From: Halarchaeum acidiphilum MH1-52-1
GTDB taxonomy: Archaea; Halobacteriota; Halobacteria; Halobacteriales; Halobacteriaceae
Direction of reading: 5' to 3'
DNA: 49,968 bases
Assembly (NCBI RefSeq): GCF_000474235.1
Contig: NZ_BATA01000010.1
Coordinates: forward strand, 1 to 49,968
The first letter of the stretch is position 1, and each line of letters opens with the position of its first letter. The position numbers were made by a program, and so were the translations under genes. The notes under the pieces were generated by a model that saw only the letters and a program-made list of their open reading frames with translations, ran no database searches and was not told the DNA's origin. Positions 16,583 to 25,539 of this stretch are shown here, piece by piece.

Positions 16583-17977
16583 CTATTCCAGTTCCGCGGC
16601 CGCCTCGCGCACCAGCCCGTCGATGATCTCCGGCGTCGTCGGGTGGAACGCTCGGTCGGGGACGTCGCGGACGTCCATCCCGGTCTCGACGATCACCTGC
16701 ATCGTCTTCGCCATCACGTCCGCCTCGTAGTGCCAGCCGTGGTAGCCGAGCACGGTCCCGTCGCTCGCATCGACGACGAGCTTCGCCCGTCCGCGAGCGG
16801 CGTTCTTCGTTCGGAAGACGCCGTCGTCGCTCGCCTCGCGTGACGCCGTCACGACGTCGCGGCCGGCGTCCTCGGCCTCCCCGAGAGTCATGCCGACAGT
16901 GATGTACGGGTAGACGCCGGCCGCGGCGAAGATGACGTGATGCGTGGTCGGATCGTAGGTCTCTAGGTCCTCACCGCGCCAGTCCGCGAGGACGTTGCGG
17001 GCCGCGACCTGCCCCTCCTCCTTCGCGGTGTGGAGGAGCAGCCGCTCGCCCACGACGTCGCCCGCCGCGAACACCGACGGGTCGTCGCGCGCCCGGAGCG
17101 TCCCCGGGTCGATCCATCCCTCGCCGGGGTCGATCCGAGTGTGCTCGAAGCCGAGGCCCTCGACGGTCGGCGCGCGGCCGGTGAAACAGAACAACTGATC
17201 TGCCTCGACGACTTCCTCCGCGCCGTCGCGCTCGATCGTCAGGCGCACGCCGCCGTCCTCGCGCGCCTCGACGCGTTGCTCTTCGGCGTTCGTCAGCACC
17301 TCGACGCCGAACGCCTCGCGGTAGCACTCGACGATCCCGTCGCCGATCTCGGGCGCCGCGCGATCGAGCGGCCGCGCGTCGTGCTCGATCACCGTGAGGT
17401 CCATCTCGCCGGCCTCCGCGAGGTACGGGACGAGTTCGAGACCGACGGCACCGAAGCCGAGCACGACACCGGAGTCCGCGAACGCGGTCGCGTCGAGGAC
17501 GTCCACGGATCCCATCGAGTCCACCGTGTCGATCCCGGGGAGATCCGGCGTTCGCGGTGTCGAGCCGGTCGCGACGACGACGTAGTCGGGTTCACAGCGC
17601 TCGTCACCGATCACGACGACGCCGTCGTCCGCGAACCGCGCCGTCTCGTGGCGGAAGGTCACGTTCTCTCGCTCGGCGAGATCGTGGACGGCGTCGCGGC
17701 GGTGGCGCGCGAACTCGGCCGTGTGGTCGTCCTTGCGCGCGACGACGCGTTCGAGATCGACCGACACGTCGCCGTCGAGCCGCGGATCCACGCGACCCTG
17801 AACGCGGTGTTGGGCGGCGCTCAACACTTCCTTCGAGGGCATACACCCTCTGAGAATGCAGAGCCCGCCGCCCGGTTCGCCGTCGTCGACGAGCGTGACG
17901 TCGACGTCGGCGTCCGCGAGCACTTCCGCGGCGGCGACGCCCGCGCTGCCATACGCGCCGATGACGATGGCGTGCAT
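16583..17977 (-). CDS. FAD-dependent pyridine nucleotide-disulfide oxidoreductase
   Basis: Class I flavin disulfide reductase of the dihydrolipoyl dehydrogenase / mercuric reductase group, 464 residues. The redox-active disulfide is in GGLCILRGCMPSK (Cys-x4-Cys). A central NAD(P) domain (VLGFGAVGLEL), the FAD block VFAAGDVVGE and the C-terminal His-Glu pair in FHPTTPE are present. The N-terminal dinucleotide loop reads GAYGSAG rather than the usual GxGxxG. The substrate could be lipoamide or a low-molecular-weight disulfide such as gamma-glutamylcystine; no partner genes are adjacent to decide this. Confidence 0.78.
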   Translation of the reverse strand: MHAIVIGAYGSAGVAAAEVLADADVDVTLVDDGEPGGGLCILRGCMPSKEVLSAAQHRVQGRVDPRLDGDVSVDLERVVARKDDHTAEFARHRRDAVHDLAERENVTFRHETARFADDGVVVIGDERCEPDYVVVATGSTPRTPDLPGIDTVDSMGSVDVLDATAFADSGVVLGFGAVGLELVPYLAEAGEMDLTVIEHDARPLDRAAPEIGDGIVECYREAFGVEVLTNAEEQRVEAREDGGVRLTIERDGAEEVVEADQLFCFTGRAPTVEGLGFEHTRIDPGEGWIDPGTLRARDDPSVFAAGDVVGERLLLHTAKEEGQVAARNVLADWRGEDLETYDPTTHHVIFAAAGVYPYITVGMTLGEAEDAGRDVVTASREASDDGVFRTKNAARGRAKLVVDASDGTVLGYHGWHYEADVMAKTMQVIVETGMDVRDVPDRAFHPTTPEIIDGLVREAAAELE

Positions 17978-18015
17978 GCGAACGCCTACGCGGCGCCGGG
18001 AGGAAAAGACGCGGG

Positions 18016-19221
18016 TCAGTCTCGCCGCGCGAGCAGCACGGCCGCGAGCGCGACGAGCGCGCCGGCGAGCGTTACGACGCCGAAGCCGGGGCTGGAGCCG
18101 CCCGACGTCGTCTCGCTTCCGGAGTCACCGCCGTCCGCGGCGTCGCCGTCGTCCGACCCTCCGTCGTTCGCGGCACTCGCACCGCTCACGGACGCGGTGC
18201 GCTCGGAGAAGTGGTTGAACGCGACGAAGGCGGTCCCGCTCTCGTGCGCGTGCTGCTTCACGAGGTACGCGGAGTGGTCGCTCCCGACTGCCGACCGGAG
18301 GTCGCCGTAGGAGGAGGCCTCGACGGCCGTCCCGCCGCTCACCGTCACGTGCAGGTCATCGGTTGAACCCACGGCGGCCTCGGAGACGGTCGTGACGACG
18401 ATCGTCCCGGTGTGGGACGCACGGTCCGCGGTGACGTTCACCGTCGACTCGCCGGCCCGCTCCGCGGACATCGTCACGTCGTCCGCGTACGTCACGACGC
18501 TCGTCCGGAGGTCGCCGCTCGCGTCGGCGGCCGCGCCGGCGTACACCTCGGCGGCGGCCCGCCCGGACGCGATGAGGTCTTCCGCGTGCTCGTCCGCATC
18601 GTCCTTCCCGTCGGGGTAGGAGCGCAGGACGACCGATCCGTTCGGACCGACGCGTCCGGAGACGTCCCCGTCGTTAGTGACGGTGACGCTCGCGTTCCCG
18701 ACGGCGATGAAGGTCGCCTTCGTTCCGTCATCGGTCGTCACCTGCACCTGCGAGTCGCCGTCGTCCGCCGCGGACGCGCCCCCGGTGAGGTTGGCGACGA
18801 CGACCTGCGTGTCGCTCCCGGAATCGATGACGAGGACGCCGTTGTCGTCGTCGTGCGCGGTGAGCGTCGCGCCGCTGTCGGCCCGAACTGCCGCGGACGT
18901 TTCCGTCGTCGCGCCGAGCGAGAGGCCGGCGAGCGAGAGGTTCGCCGCCGCCGAGAGATCGGCTCTCCCGTTCGCACCGAGGAGGCCACCGCCACCACCG
19001 CCACCACCGCCACCACCGGCCTTCGAGACCGACTGGACCCCGACGCTCTGGACGATCGTCTCGCCGCCCACGCTGTAGTCCGTCACGGCCGAGCCTTGCA
19101 GGTCGAACGTGACGTTCGCACCGGCGTAGGCGTGCGACTCGCCGGACGCCGCCGACGCCGGCGCCGAACCGGCGACGAGGAGCAATGCCACTGTCGAGGC
19201 GACTACGGCCTGTCGACGCAT
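18016..19221 (-). CDS. PGF-CTERM-anchored surface protein
   Basis: A 401-residue exported protein. It starts MRRQAVVASTVALLLVAGSA, a signal peptide with a likely cut near ASA. The body is beta-rich and Thr/Asp/Gly-rich. It ends with a Ser/Gly/Asp linker, then SPGFGVVTLAGALVALAAVL and a short ARRD tail, the PGF-CTERM sorting signal that archaeosortase ArtA processes for lipid anchoring. An uninterrupted run of eleven glycines lies near residue 68. Because the signal peptide starts at ATG 19221, the longer upstream frame was not used. No catalytic motif is seen. Confidence 0.8.
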   Translation of the reverse strand: MRRQAVVASTVALLLVAGSAPASAASGESHAYAGANVTFDLQGSAVTDYSVGGETIVQSVGVQSVSKAGGGGGGGGGGGLLGANGRADLSAAANLSLAGLSLGATTETSAAVRADSGATLTAHDDDNGVLVIDSGSDTQVVVANLTGGASAADDGDSQVQVTTDDGTKATFIAVGNASVTVTNDGDVSGRVGPNGSVVLRSYPDGKDDADEHAEDLIASGRAAAEVYAGAAADASGDLRTSVVTYADDVTMSAERAGESTVNVTADRASHTGTIVVTTVSEAAVGSTDDLHVTVSGGTAVEASSYGDLRSAVGSDHSAYLVKQHAHESGTAFVAFNHFSERTASVSGASAANDGGSDDGDAADGGDSGSETTSGGSSPGFGVVTLAGALVALAAVLLARRD

Positions 19222-19309
19222 ACGATTCCGTATTCCAGCAGTCGGCTGAAAAACCGTTTCGGCCATCGCGTGGCCCGATGACACCACCCCTTCCGTGGGG
19301 GAGAGAATG

Positions 19310-19325
19310 CCGCCCTTTCGGGCGG
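19310..19325 (-). terminator. Hairpin downstream of KDG kinase
   Basis: Perfect 6-bp hairpin CCGCCC-TTTC-GGGCGG immediately beyond the stop of the minus-strand kdgK gene, flanked by a G/C homopolymer. It lies in the non-coding gap between that gene and the PGF-CTERM protein. A transcription-ending role is inferred from position only. Confidence 0.4.
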
Positions 19326-19334
19326 GGGGGGCCG

Positions 19335-20288
19335 CTAGCGCGCGATGCCGTCGTCGGAGCGATTCAAGACGCCCTCGACCTCCGCGGGAGTGACGAGCGC
19401 CGTGTCGCCGGGGATCGTACGCTTGAGCGCCGCGACGGCCGCCGCGTACTCCAGCGCGGCGGGGACGCCGTCGCCCTGCAGGCGTCGCGCGAGAAAGCCG
19501 CCGACGAAGGCGTCGCCCGTCCCGACCGCGTCGTGCGTGTCGGCTTCGAACGCCGGTTGCTCGACCACGTCGCCGGCGTGCCACGCGAGCGCGCCCTTCG
19601 CGCCGCGCGTCACGACCACCGTCTCGAATCCCCACTCCTCAGCGAGGTCGCGCGCCACCCGCTCGGCGTCGCCCTCCAGTCCGAGCACGTTCCGGGCGTC
19701 GCGTACCGCGGTCACGAGCACGTCGATGTCGGGGAAGAGCGATTCGAGGACGGGTCGGGCCTCCTCGGGCGTCCAGAGCTTCGAGCGGTAGTTCACGTCG
19801 AAGACGGTGGTCGTTCCCGCGTCGCGCGCAAGCGAGAGGAGATCCCCCGTCGTCTCCACGAGCGTCTCGGAGAGCGCGGGCGTGATGCCGGACGTGTAGA
19901 ACGCGTCCGCGGTCTCGATCCGGTCGGTCGGCAGTTCGGCCGGCGTCGCCGTCGTCACCGCGGCGTCCGCGCGATCGTAGATCACGTTCGTCGTGCGCGG
20001 CGTCGAGGCCTGCTCGATGTAGTAGGTGCCCTGCCGGCCCTCGTCGCTCCAGACGACGTCCGCTTCGGCGCCCTCGGATTCGACGGACGCCGTCACCTTC
20101 CGGCCGAGCGCGCTGTCGGGGAGCTTCGAGAGCCACGCGGTGTCGAGACCGAGGCGGCCGGCGTTCACCGCGACGTTGCTCTCCGCGCCCGCCGCGCGGA
20201 ACGCCAGTTCGGTCGCGCGCTCGATGCGCTCCTGTCCGGGCGGGCTGAGGCGCAGCATCGTCTCGCCGAACGTCACGAGATCGCTCAT
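19335..20288 (-). CDS. kdgK: 2-keto-3-deoxygluconate kinase (PfkB family)
   Basis: Phosphorylates 2-keto-3-deoxygluconate to KDPG in the semi-phosphorylated Entner-Doudoroff route of haloarchaea. The 317-residue protein has the ribokinase-type start (VTFGETMLRLSPPG), the sugar-binding block AGAESNVAVNAGRLG, and the signature DAVGTGDAFVGGFLARRL with the catalytic Asp. Haloarchaeal KDG kinases share these features. ATG at 20288 is the natural start. It stands alone, with mutL 90 bases upstream on the same strand. Confidence 0.85.
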   Translation of the reverse strand: MSDLVTFGETMLRLSPPGQERIERATELAFRAAGAESNVAVNAGRLGLDTAWLSKLPDSALGRKVTASVESEGAEADVVWSDEGRQGTYYIEQASTPRTTNVIYDRADAAVTTATPAELPTDRIETADAFYTSGITPALSETLVETTGDLLSLARDAGTTTVFDVNYRSKLWTPEEARPVLESLFPDIDVLVTAVRDARNVLGLEGDAERVARDLAEEWGFETVVVTRGAKGALAWHAGDVVEQPAFEADTHDAVGTGDAFVGGFLARRLQGDGVPAALEYAAAVAALKRTIPGDTALVTPAEVEGVLNRSDDGIAR

Positions 20289-20378
20289 ATCACGGGGGAT
20301 GCCGTCGACCGAAATGAAGGGCCGGGATTCGTCGCGGCGGTACCGTCGCGACGGTGTCGACGTCCTCGACGCCCGCGA

Positions 20379-22346
20379 TCACTCCGGTGCGCGGTCCTGA
20401 TGACCGGGATAGTCCCGCTCGAAGCGCGCGTCGAGTTCGGTCCCGTCGAGTTCGACGACGACCGGTCGGCCGTGCGGGCACGCCCACGGGTTCTCGCAGT
20501 CGTCGAGGCGGTCGAGCAGGGCCGTCACGTCGCCCTCCGGGAGCGAGGTGTTGCCCGTGATCGCGGGCTTGCACGCCATATCCGCGAGCAGGGCGTCCGC
20601 GGCGTCGAGGACGTCGTCGGCCGCCGCCGCGTCCGTCGCGGACGCGAGGACGTCCCGGACGAGTTCGGCGTCGAGTGCCGTCCCGAACACCGCTGGAACG
20701 GCCGTCACGATCGCCGTCCGGTCGTCCAACTCGGCCTCGAATCCCGCGTCACGGAGGGCGGGGAGCGCCGCCTCGAAGGCCGCCGCCTCCGCCGCCGTCA
20801 GCGACACCTCCGCGGGCGTCACGAGCGCCTGCGAGTCCGGCGTCCCGTCGAGTTCCTCGTGCAGCGCCTCGTAGCGCACCCGCTCGTCCGCGGCGTGCTG
20901 ATCGATCAGGACGAGGCCGTCGTCGGTCTCCGCGACGACGTACGTGTCGTGCAGTTGGCCGAGGACGCGCAGCGACGGCAGGTGCTCGCGCTCGGGCGCG
21001 TCCTCCGGCCCGTCCGTTCCGGGAAGTCGCGCGTTCCGCGTCGCGCCCGCCGTCGTCTGCGACCCGTCGCTCGCGCTCGCGTCCGCGCCGCCACCGGCTC
21101 TCGTCCGTCCACCGCGTGACGCCGTCTGCCGCGACGACCCGTCGGCCGTTCTCGTCGCACTCGGTGCCGATCCCGACGTCCGCGCGTTCGACGTGCTCGT
21201 TCGCGATGCCGTCACGTCCCCGTCTGCATCGTCCCCCGCCGCGCGCTCGACCCCCGTCCCCCGTTCGGGCGCGATCGCGGCGTCCGTCGGCCGCGACTCC
21301 CCGCGTGGGGCGCGCGAGCGCACGAGCCCGTGCTCGCGGAGGGCGTCCCGTACCGCGTCCGTCACGGCCTCGCTGACGCCGGCTTCCGCTTCGAAACGCA
21401 CCTCCATTTTTCGCGGGTGGACGTTCGCATCGACCCCGGCAGGGGGAAGCTCGACGTCGAGGACGGCGAACGGGAAGCGATCGGCGGCGAGCTGCGTCCC
21501 GTAGGCCTCGACGATCGCCTCGCGGAGGAGTCCGTCGCTGACGTAGCGGCCGTTGACGTACGTCGCGAGGTACTCGCGCGTCGAGCGCGTCGTCTCCGGA
21601 TGGCTCACGTACCCGCGGACGCGATCGAGCGGTCCCTCGGGGTCGGCGTCCACCGCGATCATCGACTCCGCCACGTCGCGGCCGTAGACGGCGAGGAGGG
21701 CCGAGCGCACGTCGCCGTCGCCCGGCGTCGCGAACGTCTCCGAGCCGTCGTGCGCGAGCGACACCGCGACGTCCGGGTTCGCGAGCGCGTAGCGCGACAC
21801 CGCGCGGTTGACGTGGCCGAACTCGGTGCTCTCGGCGTTCAGGAACTCCCGTCGCGCCGGCGTGTTGTAGAAGAGATCGCGGACTGCGACCGTCGTCCCC
21901 GGCGCGCGTCCCGCTGGCCCGACCGACTCGACGTCCCCACCGGCGACTCGTACCTCGGTCGCGCGGCCGCCGGCACGCGGCTTCGTCGTCAGCGTCACCC
22001 GCGACACCGCGGCGATCGTGTGCAGCGCCTCGCCGCGGAAGCCGAGCGTTCCGATACGTGCGAGGTCCTCGGCGTCGCGGATCTTCGACGTCGTGTGCTG
22101 GCGGATCGCCGCCTCCGCGTCCGCGCGCGTCATCCCGACGCCGTCGTCGCGCACGACCAGCCCCTCTGTCCCGTCGCCCGACGCCTCGACCTCGATCCGC
22201 GAGGCGTCCGCGTCGAGGGCGTTCTCGACGAGTTCCTTCACGACCGATGCGGGCCGCTCGACGACCTCGCCCGCCGCGATCCGATCGACCGTCGCCGCGT
22301 CGAGTTCGCGGATCTCCGTTCCCGTCCCGTCGCCCTCGCCGCTCAT
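20379..22346 (-). CDS. mutL: DNA mismatch repair protein MutL
   Basis: MutL, 655 residues. The N-terminal GHKL ATPase has ELVENALDA, DDGVGM and GFRGEAL and continues into the transducer domain (to about residue 330). A long polar Ser/Thr/Gly/Arg linker (about 350-450) follows. The C-terminal endonuclease domain has DQHAADERVRYE, ACKPAI and CPHGRP, the metal-binding motifs of nicking MutL proteins. ATG at 22346 gives MSGEGDGTGTEIREL; the longer frame adds nothing family-like. It lies just downstream of mutS on the same strand, so they probably form one operon. Confidence 0.93.
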   Translation of the reverse strand: MSGEGDGTGTEIRELDAATVDRIAAGEVVERPASVVKELVENALDADASRIEVEASGDGTEGLVVRDDGVGMTRADAEAAIRQHTTSKIRDAEDLARIGTLGFRGEALHTIAAVSRVTLTTKPRAGGRATEVRVAGGDVESVGPAGRAPGTTVAVRDLFYNTPARREFLNAESTEFGHVNRAVSRYALANPDVAVSLAHDGSETFATPGDGDVRSALLAVYGRDVAESMIAVDADPEGPLDRVRGYVSHPETTRSTREYLATYVNGRYVSDGLLREAIVEAYGTQLAADRFPFAVLDVELPPAGVDANVHPRKMEVRFEAEAGVSEAVTDAVRDALREHGLVRSRAPRGESRPTDAAIAPERGTGVERAAGDDADGDVTASRTSTSNARTSGSAPSATRTADGSSRQTASRGGRTRAGGGADASASDGSQTTAGATRNARLPGTDGPEDAPEREHLPSLRVLGQLHDTYVVAETDDGLVLIDQHAADERVRYEALHEELDGTPDSQALVTPAEVSLTAAEAAAFEAALPALRDAGFEAELDDRTAIVTAVPAVFGTALDAELVRDVLASATDAAAADDVLDAADALLADMACKPAITGNTSLPEGDVTALLDRLDDCENPWACPHGRPVVVELDGTELDARFERDYPGHQDRAPE

Positions 22347-22404
22347 GACCGTGGATGATCGCACGGCCACATCAATCCGGCGCTCACGTGGGGCGCCCCG
22401 ACGC

Positions 22405-25080
22405 TCAGTCCAATCGCTTTTGCCACTCGTTGACGCGCTGGAGCAGGTCGAGCGGCGAGGAGTTGTTCACGTCGGTCTCCCGGAGTTCGTCGAGGACGGC
22501 CTCGGTCTCGGAATCGAGCGCGTCGTCGCTGTCGTCGTCCGCGCGCCCGCCGTTCGCGTCGTCGCCGCCACTCGCGTCGTCGCCGTCCGCGCCGTCGCCG
22601 TCCGCGTCGTCTCTACCGGCCGCGCCCGCGCGTAGCTCGCCGCTCCCGAGGTCGAAGACGACCTGTTCGCTCCCGCCCGAGCCGCCGCGGACGTCGACGG
22701 CCTCGTCCGCGCGGAGGCGTTCGAGCACGTCGCGCGAGCGCGACACGACGGGATCGGGGACGCCCGCGAGATCGGCGACGTGGATGCCGTACGAGCGGTC
22801 CGCGGGGCCGTCAGCGACCGTCCGGAGGAACGTCACGTCCTCGCCGTCGCGCTCGTCGTCCACCTCCACGTGGACGTTCTGCACGCCCTCTAGGCGTTCT
22901 GCGAGATCCGTCAGCTCGTGGTAGTGTGTCGCGAAGAGCGTCTTCGCGCGCACCTCGTTGTGGAGGTACTCCGTCGCCGCCCACGCGATGCTGATGCCGT
23001 CGTCGCTCGCCGTCCCGCGCCCGACTTCGTCGAGGACGACGAGCGAGTCCTCGGTGGCGGAGTGCAGGATGTTGCTCAGCTCCTGCATCTCCACCATGAA
23101 CGTCGAGCGCCCCTGCGCGAGTTCGTCGAGCGCGCCGACGCGCGTGTAGATGCCATCGACGAGGCCGAGTTCGGCCGACTCGGCGGGCACGAAGCTCCCC
23201 GATTGCGCGAGCAGGACGATCAGCGCCGTCTGGCGCATGTACGTGCTCTTCCCGCTCATGTTCGGACCCGTCACGACGAGGAACCGCCGTCCGTCGCCGA
23301 AGCGCGCGTCGTTCGGCACGAACTCCACCGTCTGCTCGACGACCGGGTGGCGCCCCGCCGCGACGTCGAGCGCCCTGTCGTCGCGCAGCTCGGGGCGCGT
23401 CCAGCGGTTCGCGCTCGCGTGCGCCGCGAAGCTCGCCAGCGCGTCGAGTTCCGCGAGCGCCCGCCCCGCGTCCTGTAACAGCGACGCGTGCGACGCCACC
23501 TCGTCGCGCAGCCCCTCGAACAGCGCGCGCTCGCGCACCGCCCGCTCCTCCTCCACGCGGAACAGCGCGCGCTCCTTCTCGTCGAGTTCGGCGCTCCGGT
23601 AGCGCTTCGAGTTCTTCAGCGTCTTCACCTCGCGGTAGTCGTCGGGGACGCGATCGGTCTGCGAGTGCCCCACTTGCAGGTAGTAGCCGTCCGTCTTGTT
23701 CCGATCCACCGTCGCGCGCGAGAGGTCGCTCTCCGCTTTGACGCGCTCTTCGAGCGTGTCGAACCACGCGACGAGGTCGTCGTGTTCGGCCGCGAGTTCG
23801 TCGAGGTCGGCGTCGTACCCGCGCGCGAAGATGCCGGTCTCGCCGCCGGGATCGTCCGCGAGCGCGTCGTCCACGGTCTCGCGGAGGTCGGCCGCGGCCT
23901 CGGCGTCCACCCGCGCGAGCACGTCACCGAGCGGCGAGTCAGCGAGCGCCGGCGACGACGTCACGCGCTCGCGGAGCGCCGGCAGTCGTTCGAGGGTGTC
24001 GACGACGCGCCGCAACGCCGCGGGGTCGGCGCTCCCGGACGAGCACCGCGCCGCGAGGCGTTCGAGGTCCGCCGCGCCGTCCAGCGTCTCACGCACCGCG
24101 TCGCGTTCGAGGGCGTCGTTCGCGAGAGCGGCGACGCAGTCGTGTCGGCGTTCGAGTTCCGCGCGCCGCTGGAGCGGGCGGACGAGCCACGCCTCCAAGC
24201 GCCGCGCCCCCATCGACGTCACGGTGTGGTCGAGCGTCGCCGCGAGCGATCCCTCCCTATCGCCCCGCATCGTGCTCGTCAGTTCGAGGTTGCGCCGCGT
24301 CGTCGGATCGAGCGCGACGTGGTCGTCCGCGCGATAGGGCTGGACCCGCGTTAGCGACGAGAGCACGCCGACGCCCGTCTCCGCGACGTAGTCGAGCGCC
24401 GCGCCCGCCGCTCGCGCGCCCGGTCCCTCGGGTTCGACGCCGACGGCGTCAAGCGCGCCCTCGCCGAACTGCTCGCGGACCGCGTGCGTCGCCTTCCCGG
24501 GCGCGAACGCCTCCGTGCCGTGGACGCTCAGCGTCGCGTCCGCGTCGTCGCGTACCGCGTCGCAGAAGCCGTCGTCGCCCCGCAGCGTCGGTCCCGGAAG
24601 CACTTCCTCGGGCGCGAACCGCCCGAGTTCGGCGAGCGCCGTCCGCTCCTCTCCGACCTCCGTCACGCGGAACGCCCCCGTCGTCACGTCGACCGCCGCG
24701 AGCCCGTACGCGTCGCCGTCGCGCACGACCGCGACGAGGTATCGCGCCTCCGCCCCCGTCGCCTCCAAGAGGGTGCCCGGCGTCGCCGTCCGCGCGATCT
24801 CGCGCGTCGTGTCGTCCTCCCCGCGCTGCTCCGCGACCGCGACCGTGTAGCCGCGCTCCACGAGCGACTTCAGGTACGGCGTCAGTTCGCTCAGGGGCAC
24901 GCCCGCCATCGGGTACGACGAGCCGTGACTCGACTTCTCGGAGACCTTCAAGTCGAGTTCGTCCGCGACGAGCCGGGCGTCGTCCGCGAAGAACTCGTAG
25001 AAGTCCCCGACCTGCATCGCGAGGACGTCCGCGTCCGACTCCTCCTTCAGCGCGAGGAACTCCTCCACGATACCGGTCAC
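22405..25080 (-). CDS. mutS: DNA mismatch repair protein MutS (first copy)
   Basis: Mismatch-recognition ATPase, about 891 residues. GTG at 25080 is chosen because the protein then starts TGIVEEFLALKEE, matching other haloarchaeal MutS proteins; the open frame extends to ATG 25152. The mismatch-binding Phe-x-Glu is in QVGDFYEFF near residue 29. The lever and clamp domains follow, then Walker A in [10 protein letters not shown], Walker B in [10 protein letters not shown] and the helix-turn-helix dimer region. An Asp/Gly-rich insert precedes the end DLLQRVNEWQKRLD. It is complete, unlike the second mutS at 31578-34206. Confidence 0.92.
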   Translation of the reverse strand: MTGIVEEFLALKEESDADVLAMQVGDFYEFFADDARLVADELDLKVSEKSSHGSSYPMAGVPLSELTPYLKSLVERGYTVAVAEQRGEDDTTREIARTATPGTLLEATGAEARYLVAVVRDGDAYGLAAVDVTTGAFRVTEVGEERTALAELGRFAPEEVLPGPTLRGDDGFCDAVRDDADATLSVHGTEAFAPGKATHAVREQFGEGALDAVGVEPEGPGARAAGAALDYVAETGVGVLSSLTRVQPYRADDHVALDPTTRRNLELTSTMRGDREGSLAATLDHTVTSMGARRLEAWLVRPLQRRAELERRHDCVAALANDALERDAVRETLDGAADLERLAARCSSGSADPAALRRVVDTLERLPALRERVTSSPALADSPLGDVLARVDAEAAADLRETVDDALADDPGGETGIFARGYDADLDELAAEHDDLVAWFDTLEERVKAESDLSRATVDRNKTDGYYLQVGHSQTDRVPDDYREVKTLKNSKRYRSAELDEKERALFRVEEERAVRERALFEGLRDEVASHASLLQDAGRALAELDALASFAAHASANRWTRPELRDDRALDVAAGRHPVVEQTVEFVPNDARFGDGRRFLVVTGPNMSGKSTYMRQTALIVLLAQSGSFVPAESAELGLVDGIYTRVGALDELAQGRSTFMVEMQELSNILHSATEDSLVVLDEVGRGTASDDGISIAWAATEYLHNEVRAKTLFATHYHELTDLAERLEGVQNVHVEVDDERDGEDVTFLRTVADGPADRSYGIHVADLAGVPDPVVSRSRDVLERLRADEAVDVRGGSGGSEQVVFDLGSGELRAGAAGRDDADGDGADGDDASGGDDANGGRADDDSDDALDSETEAVLDELRETDVNNSSPLDLLQRVNEWQKRLD

Positions 25081-25170
25081 GACGCTACACCCCGGATTCG
25101 CGTCGGCGTCTCGATCATGCCGGAACGTAGCCGCCGGCGAGTAAGAACGCACCGCCTCGACGCGCCCGGC

Positions 25171-25210
25171 GTCCTTTAAGTGTCTCTCGTCACAAGTAGT
25201 AGATACGAGC
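25171..25210 (+). repeat. Imperfect 40-base direct repeat, copy 1
   Basis: GTCCTTTAAGTG then TCTCTCGTCACAAGTAGTAG then ATACGAGC. It matches copy 2 at 25416-25455 at about 33 of 40 bases. It contains the GTG start of the small membrane protein. Confidence 0.6.
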
Positions 25211-25424
25211 AGGGTCGCCCGGTCTTCTCGGGCGACCGACGCCGATCGCAGAGCGGTCGTTCCGTTCTCTCGGTCATCATCGCGCTCCTGCTACCTTTTT
25301 CCCGCTCGCCGTCGGGACCCTCGTCCTCGACGCCCTTCACGCGCCGTGGATCGCCACGCCGCTCCTCGCCGGCGTCGTGACGCTCGCCGTCGGCGTCCTC
25401 CCGAAGTACCCCGCCGTCTTTTAA
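25180..25424 (+). pseudogene. Small membrane protein, one-base frameshift
   Basis: From GTG at 25180 the frame reads SLVTSSRYEQGRPVFSGDRR and then a hydrophobic start (SVIIALLLP). The hydrophobic continuation FFPLAVGTLVLDALHAPW through to VGVLPKYPAVF and TAA is in another frame. Adding one T to the T5 run at 25296-25300 joins them into an 81-residue protein with two membrane helices. The join is convincing by hydrophobicity and run position. The family is not recognised. The first 40 bases are repeated imperfectly at 25416-25455. Confidence 0.55.
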
Positions 25425-25455
25425 GTTGTTCTCGTCACAAGCAATAGATACGACC
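25416..25455 (+). repeat. Imperfect 40-base direct repeat, copy 2
   Basis: In the frame equivalent to copy 1 this copy reads VLVTSNRYDRG against SLVTSSRYEQG, so the differences keep a protein-like pattern. The start GTG is GTT here. No convincing coding sequence follows before the AIR-synthase-like gene (25540). It looks like the decayed 5' end of a duplicated small gene. Confidence 0.5.
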
Positions 25456-25539
25456 GAGGTGTGACGGGCCGCGTCGCACCGCTTCTTCCGCGCTCACTCG
25501 CTCAGCGACGCCTCCGTCCCCGTTCCGTTCCCTCTCCGC

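Noticed and set aside
19185-21119. A 644-residue plus-strand open frame
   Set aside because: It is antisense to kdgK and mutL, with Arg/Val/Glu-rich composition typical of shadow frames in GC-rich DNA.
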